DNA from: Glycine soja
Lineage: Eukaryota; Streptophyta; Magnoliopsida; Fabales; Fabaceae
DNA: 64,000 nucleotides
Direction: 5' to 3'
Assembly: GCF_004193775.1 (NCBI RefSeq)
Contig: NC_041019.1
Coordinates: 52,985,928 to 53,049,927 of the forward strand
Shown: piece by piece, positions 11,142 through 21,697 of the stretch
How positions within the stretch are numbered: position 1 is the stretch's first letter
Layout: the number at the start of each line of letters is the position of its first letter
Translations under genes and position numbers: made by a program
Notes under the pieces: generated by a model
The model's database searches: none
What the model saw: only the letters and a program-made list of their open reading frames with translations
What the model was told of the DNA's origin: nothing

Positions 11142-11498
11142 TGTTGGGAAAATTAAAGAAATTCTATTCAAATAAAAAAATTCTTATGATAGAAGAAGAA
11201 GAAAGATATCACACAAATCGTTAAGTTTTTTACAAATAACAGAATTTGTAATACAAAATTCCTCATAAAGAAAACAACAACTAACTATTTAACTAAAAAC
11301 GATTATAATAAAAAATAGTTCAAGTTTCAACACAACTTATGTTAATAAACCATCAAACTAGACGCTCACTTCTACATGACTGGATATTCTACCAGATTAC
11401 AAAATATTTAACTACCAAAACATAAGATAAGAATACAAGACTACATGACCATATTGTCATTCATCTTATCTCTATCGTTTATTGTCCAACAATCAACA
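11142..11498 (-). repeat. 5' LTR of the Copia element
   Basis: 357 bases starting TGTTG and ending CAACA, matching the LTR at 8427-8872. Its inner side adjoins the primer-binding-site-like sequence. Confidence 0.8.
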
Positions 11499-11503
11499 AT
11501 TCA

Positions 11504-13369
11504 TTTAAGTATAAGTACTTATAAAAATATGACTTAAAAATTACAAGATAATAAAAAAATCACCTTTGTCGTCCCAATGCTATGTTCAATGCATACCAAT
11601 AAGACACTAGATGTATTACTCTCATAGCAAGGAGTTTATCGATATCTAACTATGATTATCTCAATTGTCATAAGTGTTTTCAGTTATAACTTAATTATAA
11701 CTAAGGACACTTCAAGAAATGGATGGAATACCCAACGAGGTTGCAAAATGTGCCAAAATCCAACAATAAAATATTAACATTGAACAATGAATCTTAAAAC
11801 ATATAAATACGCATTTTGTGCCTATTTTTGGAGACTTATTGTGATTTTGATTACCATTTACATTTTCCCCTATATTCTTTTGCTTTCTTAGCATGATATA
11901 GAGTTAGAGTTTTAAGTTCTATTGAAGTTTTTCCAATGGAGTAAGGATGAAAGTAGAAATTCAATTGATCGAGTGCTTCCACGGATTATATATCCTCTTA
12001 CTCAATCTTGTGCTAAAATCGTTTTTTTTAGGATTGAATCTTTATTCATCACTCTATCAATTACTCAACAATATTTTGATTTCATGTTTTATGATTCAGT
12101 ATTACTTTTTTTTGCTTAATGTTATTGGTATTGATGGAAATCAACTAGCTAGTTGAACATAACTTAGGTTAAATTGAAAAAGAGATCTTAGGCTAAAAAG
12201 AGATTTAGGACAAATAATTGCATTGACTTTGATAATGGAGGGGTGTAATGGTGTGCATTCTTAATAATCCTAAACCTAATGCATGAATGATAAGTAATTG
12301 TGCCTAATTAAGGAATTATAAATCTTTCTTGAAATTCATATAAGATTAATTGCTGAAGAATTAGGAATATTTAGTTGAGTGCATTAAAATGTTGAATCCA
12401 AGTGAGATTGAGATTTCAAGAGAGTGAGACTAGGAGCTTGTGTTATGAAACAAAAAGGGAGTAAAATATTGAGGAGATATTTATTAATGAGTCATTAGCA
12501 AATTACTCAAGTGATTAACACCAGCTTCAACAGAAAACTTTAAGATTACCATGTAAAGAATAATAATTTTTGGTATAAAAAATATGTTTATTGACATGGT
12601 TAAACCCTGAACTCAAGTTAAGTCAACGAGGATAAATAATATTTTCACAAAGTAGCTATGCTGCTTGGTTGCATATCACAAACTTATCTAATGTGAGTTA
12701 TGGGATATAGCATGTTGGGATAAAATGTTGATATTCATTTTGAGCTTCTAGAATGAGACTCAAACACGGTGAAAACTTAGTGTGTATGAGTTTAGTGGGT
12801 TGACCTTAAGATCAAAACATTATTAATTGAGCTAAAAAGGTCCAAATAAACAATGCATATATATATGCTCAAAATTTAAAAGTTCAAGCCTTATATTTCA
12901 TTCACAAAGGATATGCTCAAATTTTAAAAGTTCAAGACCTACATTTTATCAAGTAGGTTTGGATCAACGTAATCCAATCAATTTGTCACCTTTAGGACCG
13001 AAGAAGAGATAAAGAGAGAGAGAGAGAGAAGTTGGAGGTGAAAAAGAACAAAGGAAAATATAAAAAAGACAAGATAACATCTAAAATCTTAAAATTAGAA
13101 CCACAAAATCTTTTTTCTTTACAAAATGAGTTGAAATGATTTTAAAATTCATTTAATAACTGTTTCAATTTCATTTTATTCAAACACAATTTATTTTCAA
13201 ATTTAAGTATAAAAAATCAGAAAATTACAACCATCCCAAACAAAACTCAAAATGTAAATTTAATTATTTTTTATTAATATTTATATCTCATAATAAATTA
13301 TTTATATAGAAATTAATGTACATGTGTGAACATATTTATAAAATCATTATTTTTTAAAAACATATTTAT

Positions 13370-13406
<37 letters not shown>

Positions 13407-14436
13407 TTATTTGAATATATATATAATTTTCATAATTATATATGTATATACGTTTGTAAAAAATTATGTATGAATATATTAACATAATTTTTTTATAAAA
13501 TTAACAAATAAAAATGCATTAACCATCATGGTAAAAAAATATAGTTGTAAAATAACATCGCATTTCGTTCTCCAAATGGGAAATCATGGGTGGACGGGTA
13601 CTAAGTTACCAAAGTTAATGAATTTGTAAGAGAAACTAATTTTGAATGTGTGTAAATAAAATCATATTCGCTTTCATCAAAGTTAATCAAGTAAAATTAT
13701 ACTAACAGCAGCTAAATTGACTGAATAGAATGTGTAAATTGTTGCAAATTTTATGCTATTTGTCTTTGATTTTTATACATAAAAAAATCAAATGAAATTA
13801 TGTGTGTGAGATATTAAATATCATTAATAATTAAATACATAGAAGATTTAATTGCACATTTTATTATTTATTTATCATTATTTAGCGAATTTTATATACC
13901 ATCTAAGTTTTTTTTTCTTAAATATCATTTAAATTTTTTACTTTTATGTATTTTACCATAAAAGTTTTTAATTTTTACACATTTAACTATCACATGTTGA
14001 TAACAAAATTTGTAGGTAAAAGTTGATAACTTTTTAAGTGACACATAATTGATAAAATATGCAAAAATTAAAAACTTAAAGGCAAAATTTATGAAAACAA
14101 AATTGGTAGATTGATAAAATTTTAGTGGCAAAAATACAATTAACCCTTCATAAAAAAAGAAGAACATTTGTGCATGTTAGAATGAGCATAATCCGACTTA
14201 ATCAGTAACCAGTCTGAAGTTGATTTAAATGGATTTGAATTTTAAAAGTAGACATTGTGCATTTATTTTTTCAATGGATTCGAGTTATGTTTCAAATGGT
14301 CTAACAGGTTTAGTGTGTAATATTTTCTTAAAAAATATAAGTTTTTTGAACAATTGTATATTAATAACAAGTTTTTTTATTTAGTTAATAACATTTTATA
14401 AATATGATATTATATTTATAACAAATTATTTATTTT

Positions 14437-14477
<41 letters not shown>

Positions 14478-14530
14478 GTTAAATATAGTTTAGTTTAAGT
14501 TTTATATTTTTTGTTCGTGAAAAACTTTGC
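11504..14530. other. Intergenic, AT-rich
   Basis: No supported gene; ORFs at 11712-12156 and 13925-14167 are short and featureless. There is a (GA)n tract near 13014-13028, TA runs at 13373-13405 and 14441-14474, and an imperfect 44-bp tandem duplication around 12863-12945 (TTTAAAAGTTCAAG in both copies). Confidence 0.5.
14441..14474. repeat. (TA)n microsatellite
   Basis: TA run of about 34 bases. Confidence 0.9.
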
Positions 14531-14531
14531 A

Positions 14532-15036
14532 GGAATTTGGATTATGACCATGTGGAGTCTTTGGAAGAGACGCAATACACAAATTAAAGCTTTAGTATGC
14601 TGTGATGGAACGGGATATTGGAGTCACTAACTGAGCTCAGCAAGTTTCAGATGATTGGACTTCATTGAACTACAACCATATCAATATCAATCAGACTTTA
14701 CATGACAATATATAGCGATGTTGAATGGTCCAAACTTCCAACTGGTTTTTGGAAATGTAACACAGATGCTGGTCTTTTTATGGACTCTGGAAAGAACAGG
14801 TTTTGGCTGATGTTTGAGAGATGAATTAGGCCAATTTGTCTTGGCCAAAACATCTTGGACGAATACGTTTTATACTGTACTGTTGGTGGACAATATCAAT
14901 GGTGCAGTTGATGGGCATTTCAGAATGTGGAGCTCTCATTAATCAAATATAAGAGCTTCTTCATCATAACAGTAGATTTAAAGTTTCTTTTGTTAGAAGA
15001 CAAGCAAATATGACAGCACACATTCTTGCTAATTAA
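14532..15036 (+). pseudogene. Non-LTR retroelement (LINE) RNase H-like relic
   Basis: In shifting plus-strand frames one reads MWSLWKRRNTQIKA (from 14550), then VEWSKLPTGFWKCNTDAGLF (from about 14720) and finally VSFVRRQANMTAHILAN ending at a stop at 15034-15036. These match the order of conserved pieces in the C-terminal RNase H (RVT_3) domain of plant LINE-type proteins: a W-rich stretch, WKCNxDA and FVRRxANxxAHxLA. At least one in-frame TAA and one frameshift are present. A dead 3' fragment of a LINE. Confidence 0.7.
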
Positions 15037-15726
15037 GAACTTTGTTACTGGTCCTACTGTTTTTTTATTTACACTTATATCCCATAATGTATTCTCAATA
15101 CTATTATGAAAATGATTTGACTTTGCTGCTGTAGAAAAAACACTAACTAATGTTAAAACTGATATATTTCGTTGGTTTAATCCAATTTTATTTCAGATAT
15201 TTTGAATCTTAACTGGTTGAAGTTCGAGTTTAAATAAAATGATTTGATGAGAATTTTAAGTCAAGTAAGAAGGATAAACCCATCCCAACTCATCCCTTAC
15301 ATATTACACTATTTATTTTTTATTAAATAAAAAATATATTTTTATTTCCTTAACTTACACTAGTTTATGAACGAATTAAAATCTCTTAAATCCTATTTAT
15401 AATAAACGTTTAAGATAAAATTTATTTATTTTGGGTGAAAATTAAAAAATTGTAAATTTTCATGTTCAAAAATTATTTAAAATATTCATTTAAAACAATC
15501 AGCAATTATAAACATTTTTTGTAAATCATTTTACAATTATTAATATTTTTATCCTATATCTTAACAATTTAAATCTTTTTTATTTTGTAAGTAAATTATT
15601 TCCCATCATAAATACAGTATATATTTATATTACATGTTTTAATTTTTAATAACATCTATTTATCAAATTTAAAAATATTAATTAATATGAGATATTCATA
15701 ATCAATTGTAATTTAGTGTTATCCTA
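15037..15726. other. Intergenic, upstream of the QUA3-like gene
   Basis: AT-rich spacer without a supported feature. It leads into the promoter of the QUA3-like gene. Confidence 0.5.
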
Positions 15727-15727
15727 C

Positions 15728-15744
15728 TATATAATATAAATGCA
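15728..15744 (+). promoter_or_regulatory. TATA region with an overlapping L1-box-like motif
   Basis: TATATAATATAAATGCA lies about 375 bases before the QUA3-like start codon. It contains a TATA box and, at 15737-15744, TAAATGCA, which matches the L1-box consensus TAAATGYA bound by HD-ZIP IV factors. The downstream leader to 16118 is pyrimidine- and CTG-rich, as plant leaders often are. The TATA role is plausible; the L1-box role is speculative. Confidence 0.4.
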
Positions 15745-16084
15745 TGTGTAATGTCCCAGAAACATTAATTGGTCCAAAACCAGAGAAGCTGAGCCATATC
15801 ATACTAGATCCTGCTGCTGCTGCTTCTGCTTCTGCTTCTTCTTTCCCCCTTTTCTCACTCCCACTCTTGAAACTTGGCTCACTCTCTCACCCCCCAAAAG
15901 AAACCACCAACAAACACTTCACCAAATCCCCAACAAACTCAGTTACTTCATTGCAAGCTCTATAAGTCTATAACACTGTTAATTCCACCAGAGAAAGAAA
16001 CAATCACCCCCACGAAGCAAGCAAAGCAACCCATTACGATTCCTGCTTAAAGCACCGATTTTGACACTGAATCCCAAGACCCAG

Positions 16085-16096
16085 ATGGCGCAATAG
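16085..16096 (+). other. Three-codon upstream ORF (Met-Ala-Gln-stop)
   Basis: An ATG at 16085 opens a three-codon frame closed by TAG at 16094-16096, 22 bases before the main ATG at 16119. Minimal uORFs this close to a start can lower or condition translation; that effect is inferred, not shown. Confidence 0.5.
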
Positions 16097-16118
16097 CCAG
16101 ATCCGTGATTCTCCTCAA

Positions 16119-19100
16119 ATGGGTCACTCCAATTCTTCCTCCTCCTCGTCACCTTCCAAGCGCGGCCACGCGCTGCGGCAATGGCGGCTCCTGGACTTGG
16201 TCTCCGGCGTGTTCTTCTTCCTGGTGCTGCTCTTCTTCACCATGGTCTTTACCCCGCTCGGTGACTCGCTCGCCGCCTCCGGCCGCCAGACGCTGCTCCG
16301 CTCCGGCGCCGACCCGCAGCAGCGCCACCGCCTCGTGGCGGCGATCGAGGCGGGTGGACGCGGCGTGGAGGCGTGCCCCGCTGCGGACGCGGACCACATG
16401 CCGTGCGAGGATCCGAGGCTGAACAGCCAGCTGAGCAGGGAGATGAACTACTACAGGGAGAGGCACTGCCCCAGGCCGGAGGACTCGCCCCTATGCTTGA
16501 TTCCGCCGCCCCATGGGTACCGGGTGCCGGTGCCGTGGCCGGAGAGCTTGCACAAGGTGTGTGTTTTGTGTTTTGGTGGTGAGGGAACTATGGAGAGTTG
16601 ATATATGCTTGTTTTGTTTGTGTTTTTCTTGATGAATTTAGGGGCTGTCTAGGTACACAACTTAATTAAGAACTTATTGAATAAGGTCTTGTTTGGATAA
16701 ATTTCGCAATGAACACCTGTAGGAAAAGAAATTAAGCTTCTCCAATAAGTTATGAGTAAGCTTATTTGTAAAAGTTCTATTTTTTAGCTTGTCCAAAAGC
16801 TGATTTTAAGTTTTAACTTATGCATAAAAAAGTTTAACTTATCCAAAATCTGGTTTTAACTTATGAATATGTGAATTTTAGCTATGGAAGAAGCTTAACT
16901 CGTTTTTCCTTCTTATTTTCTACTCGTATAAGTGGTTATTAAGAAGTTTATCCAAACAGGCCTAAGTTCTTTTTATGTGAGTACTTATGTATAAGTTGTT
17001 TTTATAATTGAAGATGAAATAAGGTTAAACTATTTTTTATAAGCCGTAAGCTGTTTTCATAAGTTATGCTGGATGTGTATAAAAATTAAACTCTTTTTTA
17101 ATTAGCGTGTTTTGTTATTGTGTATGTTGACTTTGGTTTGCTTAGAGGAAAGGACCAATGAGCTTGTTTTTGGGGATTCTAAGTTTGGAAAGGGATGGTG
17201 CCCTGTGTTTGGTTTTTAAACTTTTAGTGAATATGTTTTCTTAGTGTTTTCGGGTTTGAGTTTTTTTTAAAAAAAACTTGCATTTTCAGCTGCTTTTGGA
17301 TCTTGAAACTCGTTGCCAGTATTGGCTCTTAAATAGTTGATTTAAAATAACAAAAAATATGTATGGTGGATTGTGGAAGAGTTCATATCTGTATGGTCTA
17401 GACTCCAGACCAGGACCACTTCATGATGACATGTAAGTATGTCATTTTCGAAGGAAGTGACCTTGATGGGGCATCTCTAATTAAGAGTTTTTATTGATTT
17501 AATAGAGTTTGTTGTTCATGTTTTCCAGCAATGAAATTTTATGGCTACTAAGGCCACATTGCATTTGTTTCTAGAATCCCCTAGGACAAAGGGAATTTCC
17601 CTTTGGTGATGGAGTGACTTTATGATAATCATGATGTGAGGCTAGCTGCCAAATAAGAATTTAGTATTTAGTTTGATGAAATTGAGAAATAGATGGTTGA
17701 GAGATGGAATGGGAAAAAGGAGGACACAAAATAGAAGAGGTTAATTCCTATGGTGTGATCAATTTACTTATATCAAGTGCTTGGATAAATAAGAGATCTA
17801 AAAAGAATTGTTTAGAGTAAATTTGTAATTCCTGATAGAGCTATGGGCAAAAGATGTTTAAGTAGTTGTTTATATGGACACCTGATTAATTGAGGTTCCC
17901 CTGGTAGCTTTCTGTAATAGATGCTTTCTTATTTTAATTACTCTGTAATGTTAAAAGATTTTTAAGGGGATGGATTGCAGAGGCTAATACACATAATTTT
18001 TTTCTTTCTATATTTTCCACTTTTTCTCTTTCACATTTAACAAGGGACATCAACAAGAATACAAGATATCATGTACTCTAGTTTAGAATGCCGCTGGGAT
18101 TTATCACTCATTTGATTCATCCATCCAAAACATTGATGGTATATTCTGTGCAGATATGGCACAGCAACATGCCATACAACAAGATTGCTGACAGGAAAGG
18201 TCACCAGGGATGGATGAAACTAGAAGGTCAACACTTTATATTCCCTGGTGGTGGTACGATGTTTCCAGATGGAGCAGAGCAATATATTGAAAAACTTGGT
18301 CAATACATTCCTATAAGTGAAGGTGTTCTGAGGACTGCGCTTGACATGGGGTGTGGGGTAAGAGCTGTTATCTATTTTTCCTTTGGCACCTTTCTAGAAT
18401 TTTATTACTGTTTATTTAATATGCAAATACATCTCTTTTTTTCACAGGTTGCTAGTTTTGGAGGATATATGCTATCTAAAAATATTTTAACCATGTCTTT
18501 TGCTCCAAGAGATTCACATAAAGCTCAAATACAATTTGCCTTGGAAAGAGGAATACCAGCTTTTGTTGCTATGCTTGGCACTCGCAGACTCCCATTTCCT
18601 GCGTTTGGATTTGACTTAGTTCATTGCTCTAGGTGCTTGATCCCATTTACAGCCTACAGTAAGTTCTTCATTCCTGCTCACTCATGCGTATCTTACAATC
18701 TTCTACATGCTTGTCTCTTCCCTAATGCAGCAAATGTGCCTTGCAGATGCCTCTTATTTCATTGAAGTGGACAGATTACTTCGCCCTGGTGGATATTTAG
18801 TCATCTCCGGTCCCCCTGTTCAGTGGCCTAAACAAGATAAAGAATGGTCTGATCTCCAAGCGGTGGCAAGAGCCTTGTGTTATGAACTGATTGCTGTAGA
18901 TGGTAACACTGTGATCTGGAAGAAGCCTGTGGGAGAATCATGTCTTCCCAATGAAAATGAATTTGGTCTTGAGTTATGTGATGATTCAGATTACCCAAGT
19001 CAAGCTTGGTAATTTCCAGAAAACTATTGCTAGTTTAAGTTGTTTTTCCTCTTATTTTTCTTGCTTCCCTTTCTGTCTTGTCTAGCATCAGTATATTTGT

Positions 19101-20764
19101 AAATAGCACTTGGGTGAATGCTGCCATTGTTAAAAGATCTTATTGATTATTTCAAAAAATGCAAACCTAAGTTGATTGTTTTACAGGTACTTCAAATTGA
19201 AGAAATGTGTCAGTAGGACATCTGTTAAAGGTGATTATGCTATTGGGATAATTCCCAAGTGGCCAGAGAGGCTAACTGCAATACCTCCAAGATCCACACT
19301 CCTGAAAAATGGTGTTGATGTGTATGAGGCTGACACTAAGCGGTGGGCAAGGAGGGTGGCACACTATAAGAATTCTCTAAAAATCAAGTTGGGCACTCGA
19401 TTTGTGCGCAATGTCATGGACATGAATGCATTATTTGGAGGTTTTGCGGCAGCCTTAAAATCTGATCCTGTGTGGGTGATCAATGTAGTTCCTGCACTAA
19501 AGCCACCCACTCTTGATGTTATCTTTGACAGAGGCCTTATTGGAGTCTATCATGACTGGTGAGCTTTTTCTGAATGTTTCAGTGTATCCAGAATCTTTCG
19601 AGCTCTGATCTTTTGGCATGTTAGGAAAATAAACCTTTTTTTAACTGATGACATGATTTCAAAATAGGATATATTGTGGGAAAATTTTGTTTTTCGCAAT
19701 GATTATTGTCTTTTAGACCAGAACACTGATTCAACTGGATTTCAGGTGTTTCATTTGCTTCCAAGTTGCTTCCTGCATTCCAATTTTGACTAGTTCATGA
19801 TGCTTGTAGCTCTACTTTTCTTGACAATTACTGCTCTCAGCAGTATCTTGGGTCTGTCTGTGTGGGTGCATAGATAAGCTTGTAATGTATCAGAAATTCA
19901 TTCTGTATCGAGCTAATTTAGTTCTCTTGAGATTATTTTTTGGATCTAAATTGATGTTAAACTCTGCTCAATTAAATAATGATAAATGGAAAAGGAGTGA
20001 GAATCTTCTAGGAATCATTATACACTTAAAAACTAAAGCACATAAGCTCTCTAACTTCTTTGAATTTTTATCTAGATCCTGCTTCTGATCAGTTGTCAAC
20101 ATTTTTTATTAAATACATTTGAGTATGCATTTCAATTTATAATGGATGAACTTTCTTAGATCTAAGCTGTATATGGTTATGTTCCCAGGTGCGAACCATT
20201 TTCAACATATCCTCGTAGCTATGATCTAATCCATGTGGCCAGCATTGAATCCCTTATAAAAGATCCAGCATCTGGTCAAAACAGGTATGCTCATTTTTAG
20301 CTGTTAATATGGTTTCGCTGCTTTCTGCCTTCTGAAGTTGTTAATCTATTGATTCGAAAGATCCTTTTTTGACACAAGGGACTTTTGAAGATATTGGTGA
20401 ATAACCGAATATATTGATTTCCAAAATTGAAAACTTATGGTCATTGCTTATAAATATTTGGTAACATAAAGAACAAACAAATGCCTCTTTACTGATACAA
20501 AATGTTATGTGCATAAACAATGAGCTCACCCTGATAGCTTCACACCTTCATTGCAGATGTACTCTTGTTGATTTGATGGTGGAAATTGATCGAATGTTGC
20601 GTCCTGAGGGAACTGTGGTGGTAAGGGATGCCCCTGAAGTAATTGACAGAGTAGCTCGCATTGCCAGTGCAGTGAGGTGGAAGCCTACCGTCTATGATAA
20701 AGAACCCGAATCACACGGCAGAGAAAAGATTCTAGTTGCGACCAAGACACTCTGGAAGCTCTAA
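16119..20764 (+). CDS. QUA3: Putative methyltransferase, QUASIMODO3-like (DUF248/PMT family)
   Basis: Seven coding exons join in frame with GT-AG introns: 16119-16556, 18154-18357, 18448-18658, 18747-19008, 19187-19558, 20189-20284 and 20557-20764, giving 596 residues, close to Arabidopsis QUA3. The protein starts MGHSNSS, has one hydrophobic segment at about residues 25-45 (a type II Golgi anchor) and a lumenal domain. The SAM-binding motif ALDMGCGVASFGG lies at about 208-220, the conserved HCSRC and LLRPGGY motifs follow, and VRNVMDMNALFGG is at 445-457, as in the family. QUA3 is reported as a Golgi putative methyltransferase affecting homogalacturonan methylation. Exon 1 is strikingly GC-rich against the AT-rich surroundings. 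Intron 1 is ~1.6 kb and contains a MITE. Frame and motifs are intact, so I expect a functional gene; the exact enzymatic activity is inferred from the family. Confidence 0.92.
16685..16962. mobile_element. Tourist-like (PIF/Harbinger) MITE in intron 1 of the QUA3-like gene
   Basis: 278 bases with terminal inverted repeats GGTCTTGTTTGGATAA (left) and TTATCCAAACAGGCC (right), flanked by TAA at 16682-16684 and 16963-16965. A 3-bp TAA/TTA duplication and a GGCCTTGTTTGG-like terminus are the hallmarks of Tourist/Harbinger MITEs. It does not touch the splice sites. Confidence 0.75.
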
Positions 20765-21690
20765 TTCCTATTCCATGGATGCACGCAACTGTGTAATTTA
20801 GGTAAACTCCCTTTTCCATTCTGTGGGGTTGGAGGTGTCAAAGATATCTTCTCTATGCATCAAACGGGTGCGATTTTCTAATTTTGTTCAACATTCTCTC
20901 ATATAAAGAAGATAGTGAGGTTAAGATTTGAAAAAGATTGGAAGACCCTTGTGCAGTTTTAGGTGGAAAGCGGAAGCCAGTGTTGATTTTATTTTCTCTC
21001 AACTTAAAGAATGGGTTGTAATTCAAAAATATATATTTATTAAAAAAGAATAATCGTTGATTCTAATTCAGCTACATTTCACTCTTATCTTTTCTTTTTC
21101 ATTTGTATTTTATTGTGATTTTTTATCATGGATTGAATCCAAATACGTATTAGAGATGTAATATTAAATCATTTGCGAGTATTTCCTATGTGCTCAAGTT
21201 TTTTACATTGTTAATTAAGGGCATGGTATCGCAGGCTCTATGATAAAATGTTAGAAATATAAATTCATTCATGTGTTTTCAGCTTTCACCTAACAACCAT
21301 TTGGAATTTGTTGGTTCACGATAATTTCTTTTCCCAAATTTTCACCCTCTCAATCATTAGAGTTAAATCCAAGTGGTTATTTCAATTGAAACAGATATTG
21401 ATAAAAAAAAAATTGAAATAGATTTTTCCTTAATTATAACTCATGGTGTGAGGATGATGTTCTTGACGCGATGTTTAGGTTTCTACCTTGTGGCATCCTC
21501 TCTACTTCCAAGGATAAGGATTTACCCTTCTTACCATTACCATAGCTCCCATGGAAACATTTTTCCAATGCTTCTTCACCTATTTGTGACAGAAACAAAA
21601 CAAAAATATAAAAAAACAGAAAGGCATAAAAAGTAAAATGTTTAGCACTTGGCATGATAGATTAAACAAAAATATGAAACATTTTTCCAA
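20765..21690. other. 3' flank of the QUA3-like gene and spacer
   Basis: Contains the 3' UTR of the QUA3-like gene (probably to about 21050, where T- and A-rich polyadenylation-like sequence occurs) and a spacer. A short stretch near 21545-21575 is repeated at 21673-21700 (ACATTTTTCCAATGCTTCTTCAC), the second copy overlapping the last exon of the pseudogene below. Confidence 0.5.
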
Positions 21691-21697
21691 TGCTTCT

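Larger units (their letters stand above)
8427..11498 (-). mobile_element. Decayed Ty1/Copia LTR retrotransposon
   Basis: A 3.07-kb element with two related LTRs (8427-8872 and 11142-11498) in the same orientation, both bounded by TG...CA. The flanking pentamers ATCCA (8422-8426) and ATTCA (11499-11503) fit a 5-bp target duplication with one later change. Coding remnants run on the minus strand, so the 5' LTR is the right-hand one. Next to it, minus-strand TGCTATCTAAAGCTTC resembles a degraded initiator-Met tRNA primer site (TGGTATCAGAGCTTC). The internal region is only ~2.27 kb; gag and protease are missing. Not autonomous. Confidence 0.85.

Noticed and set aside
15744..15965. 73-codon ORF starting at 15744 upstream of QUA3-like
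   Set aside because: It starts inside or just after the TATA box, ends before the main gene, and consists largely of translated CTG/TCT leader repeats (Ala/Ser-rich).
16105..16466. Several long ORFs overlapping exon 1 of the QUA3-like gene on both strands
   Set aside because: They follow from the high GC content of the exon, in which stop codons are rare; only the 16119 frame matches the family and continues through spliced exons.
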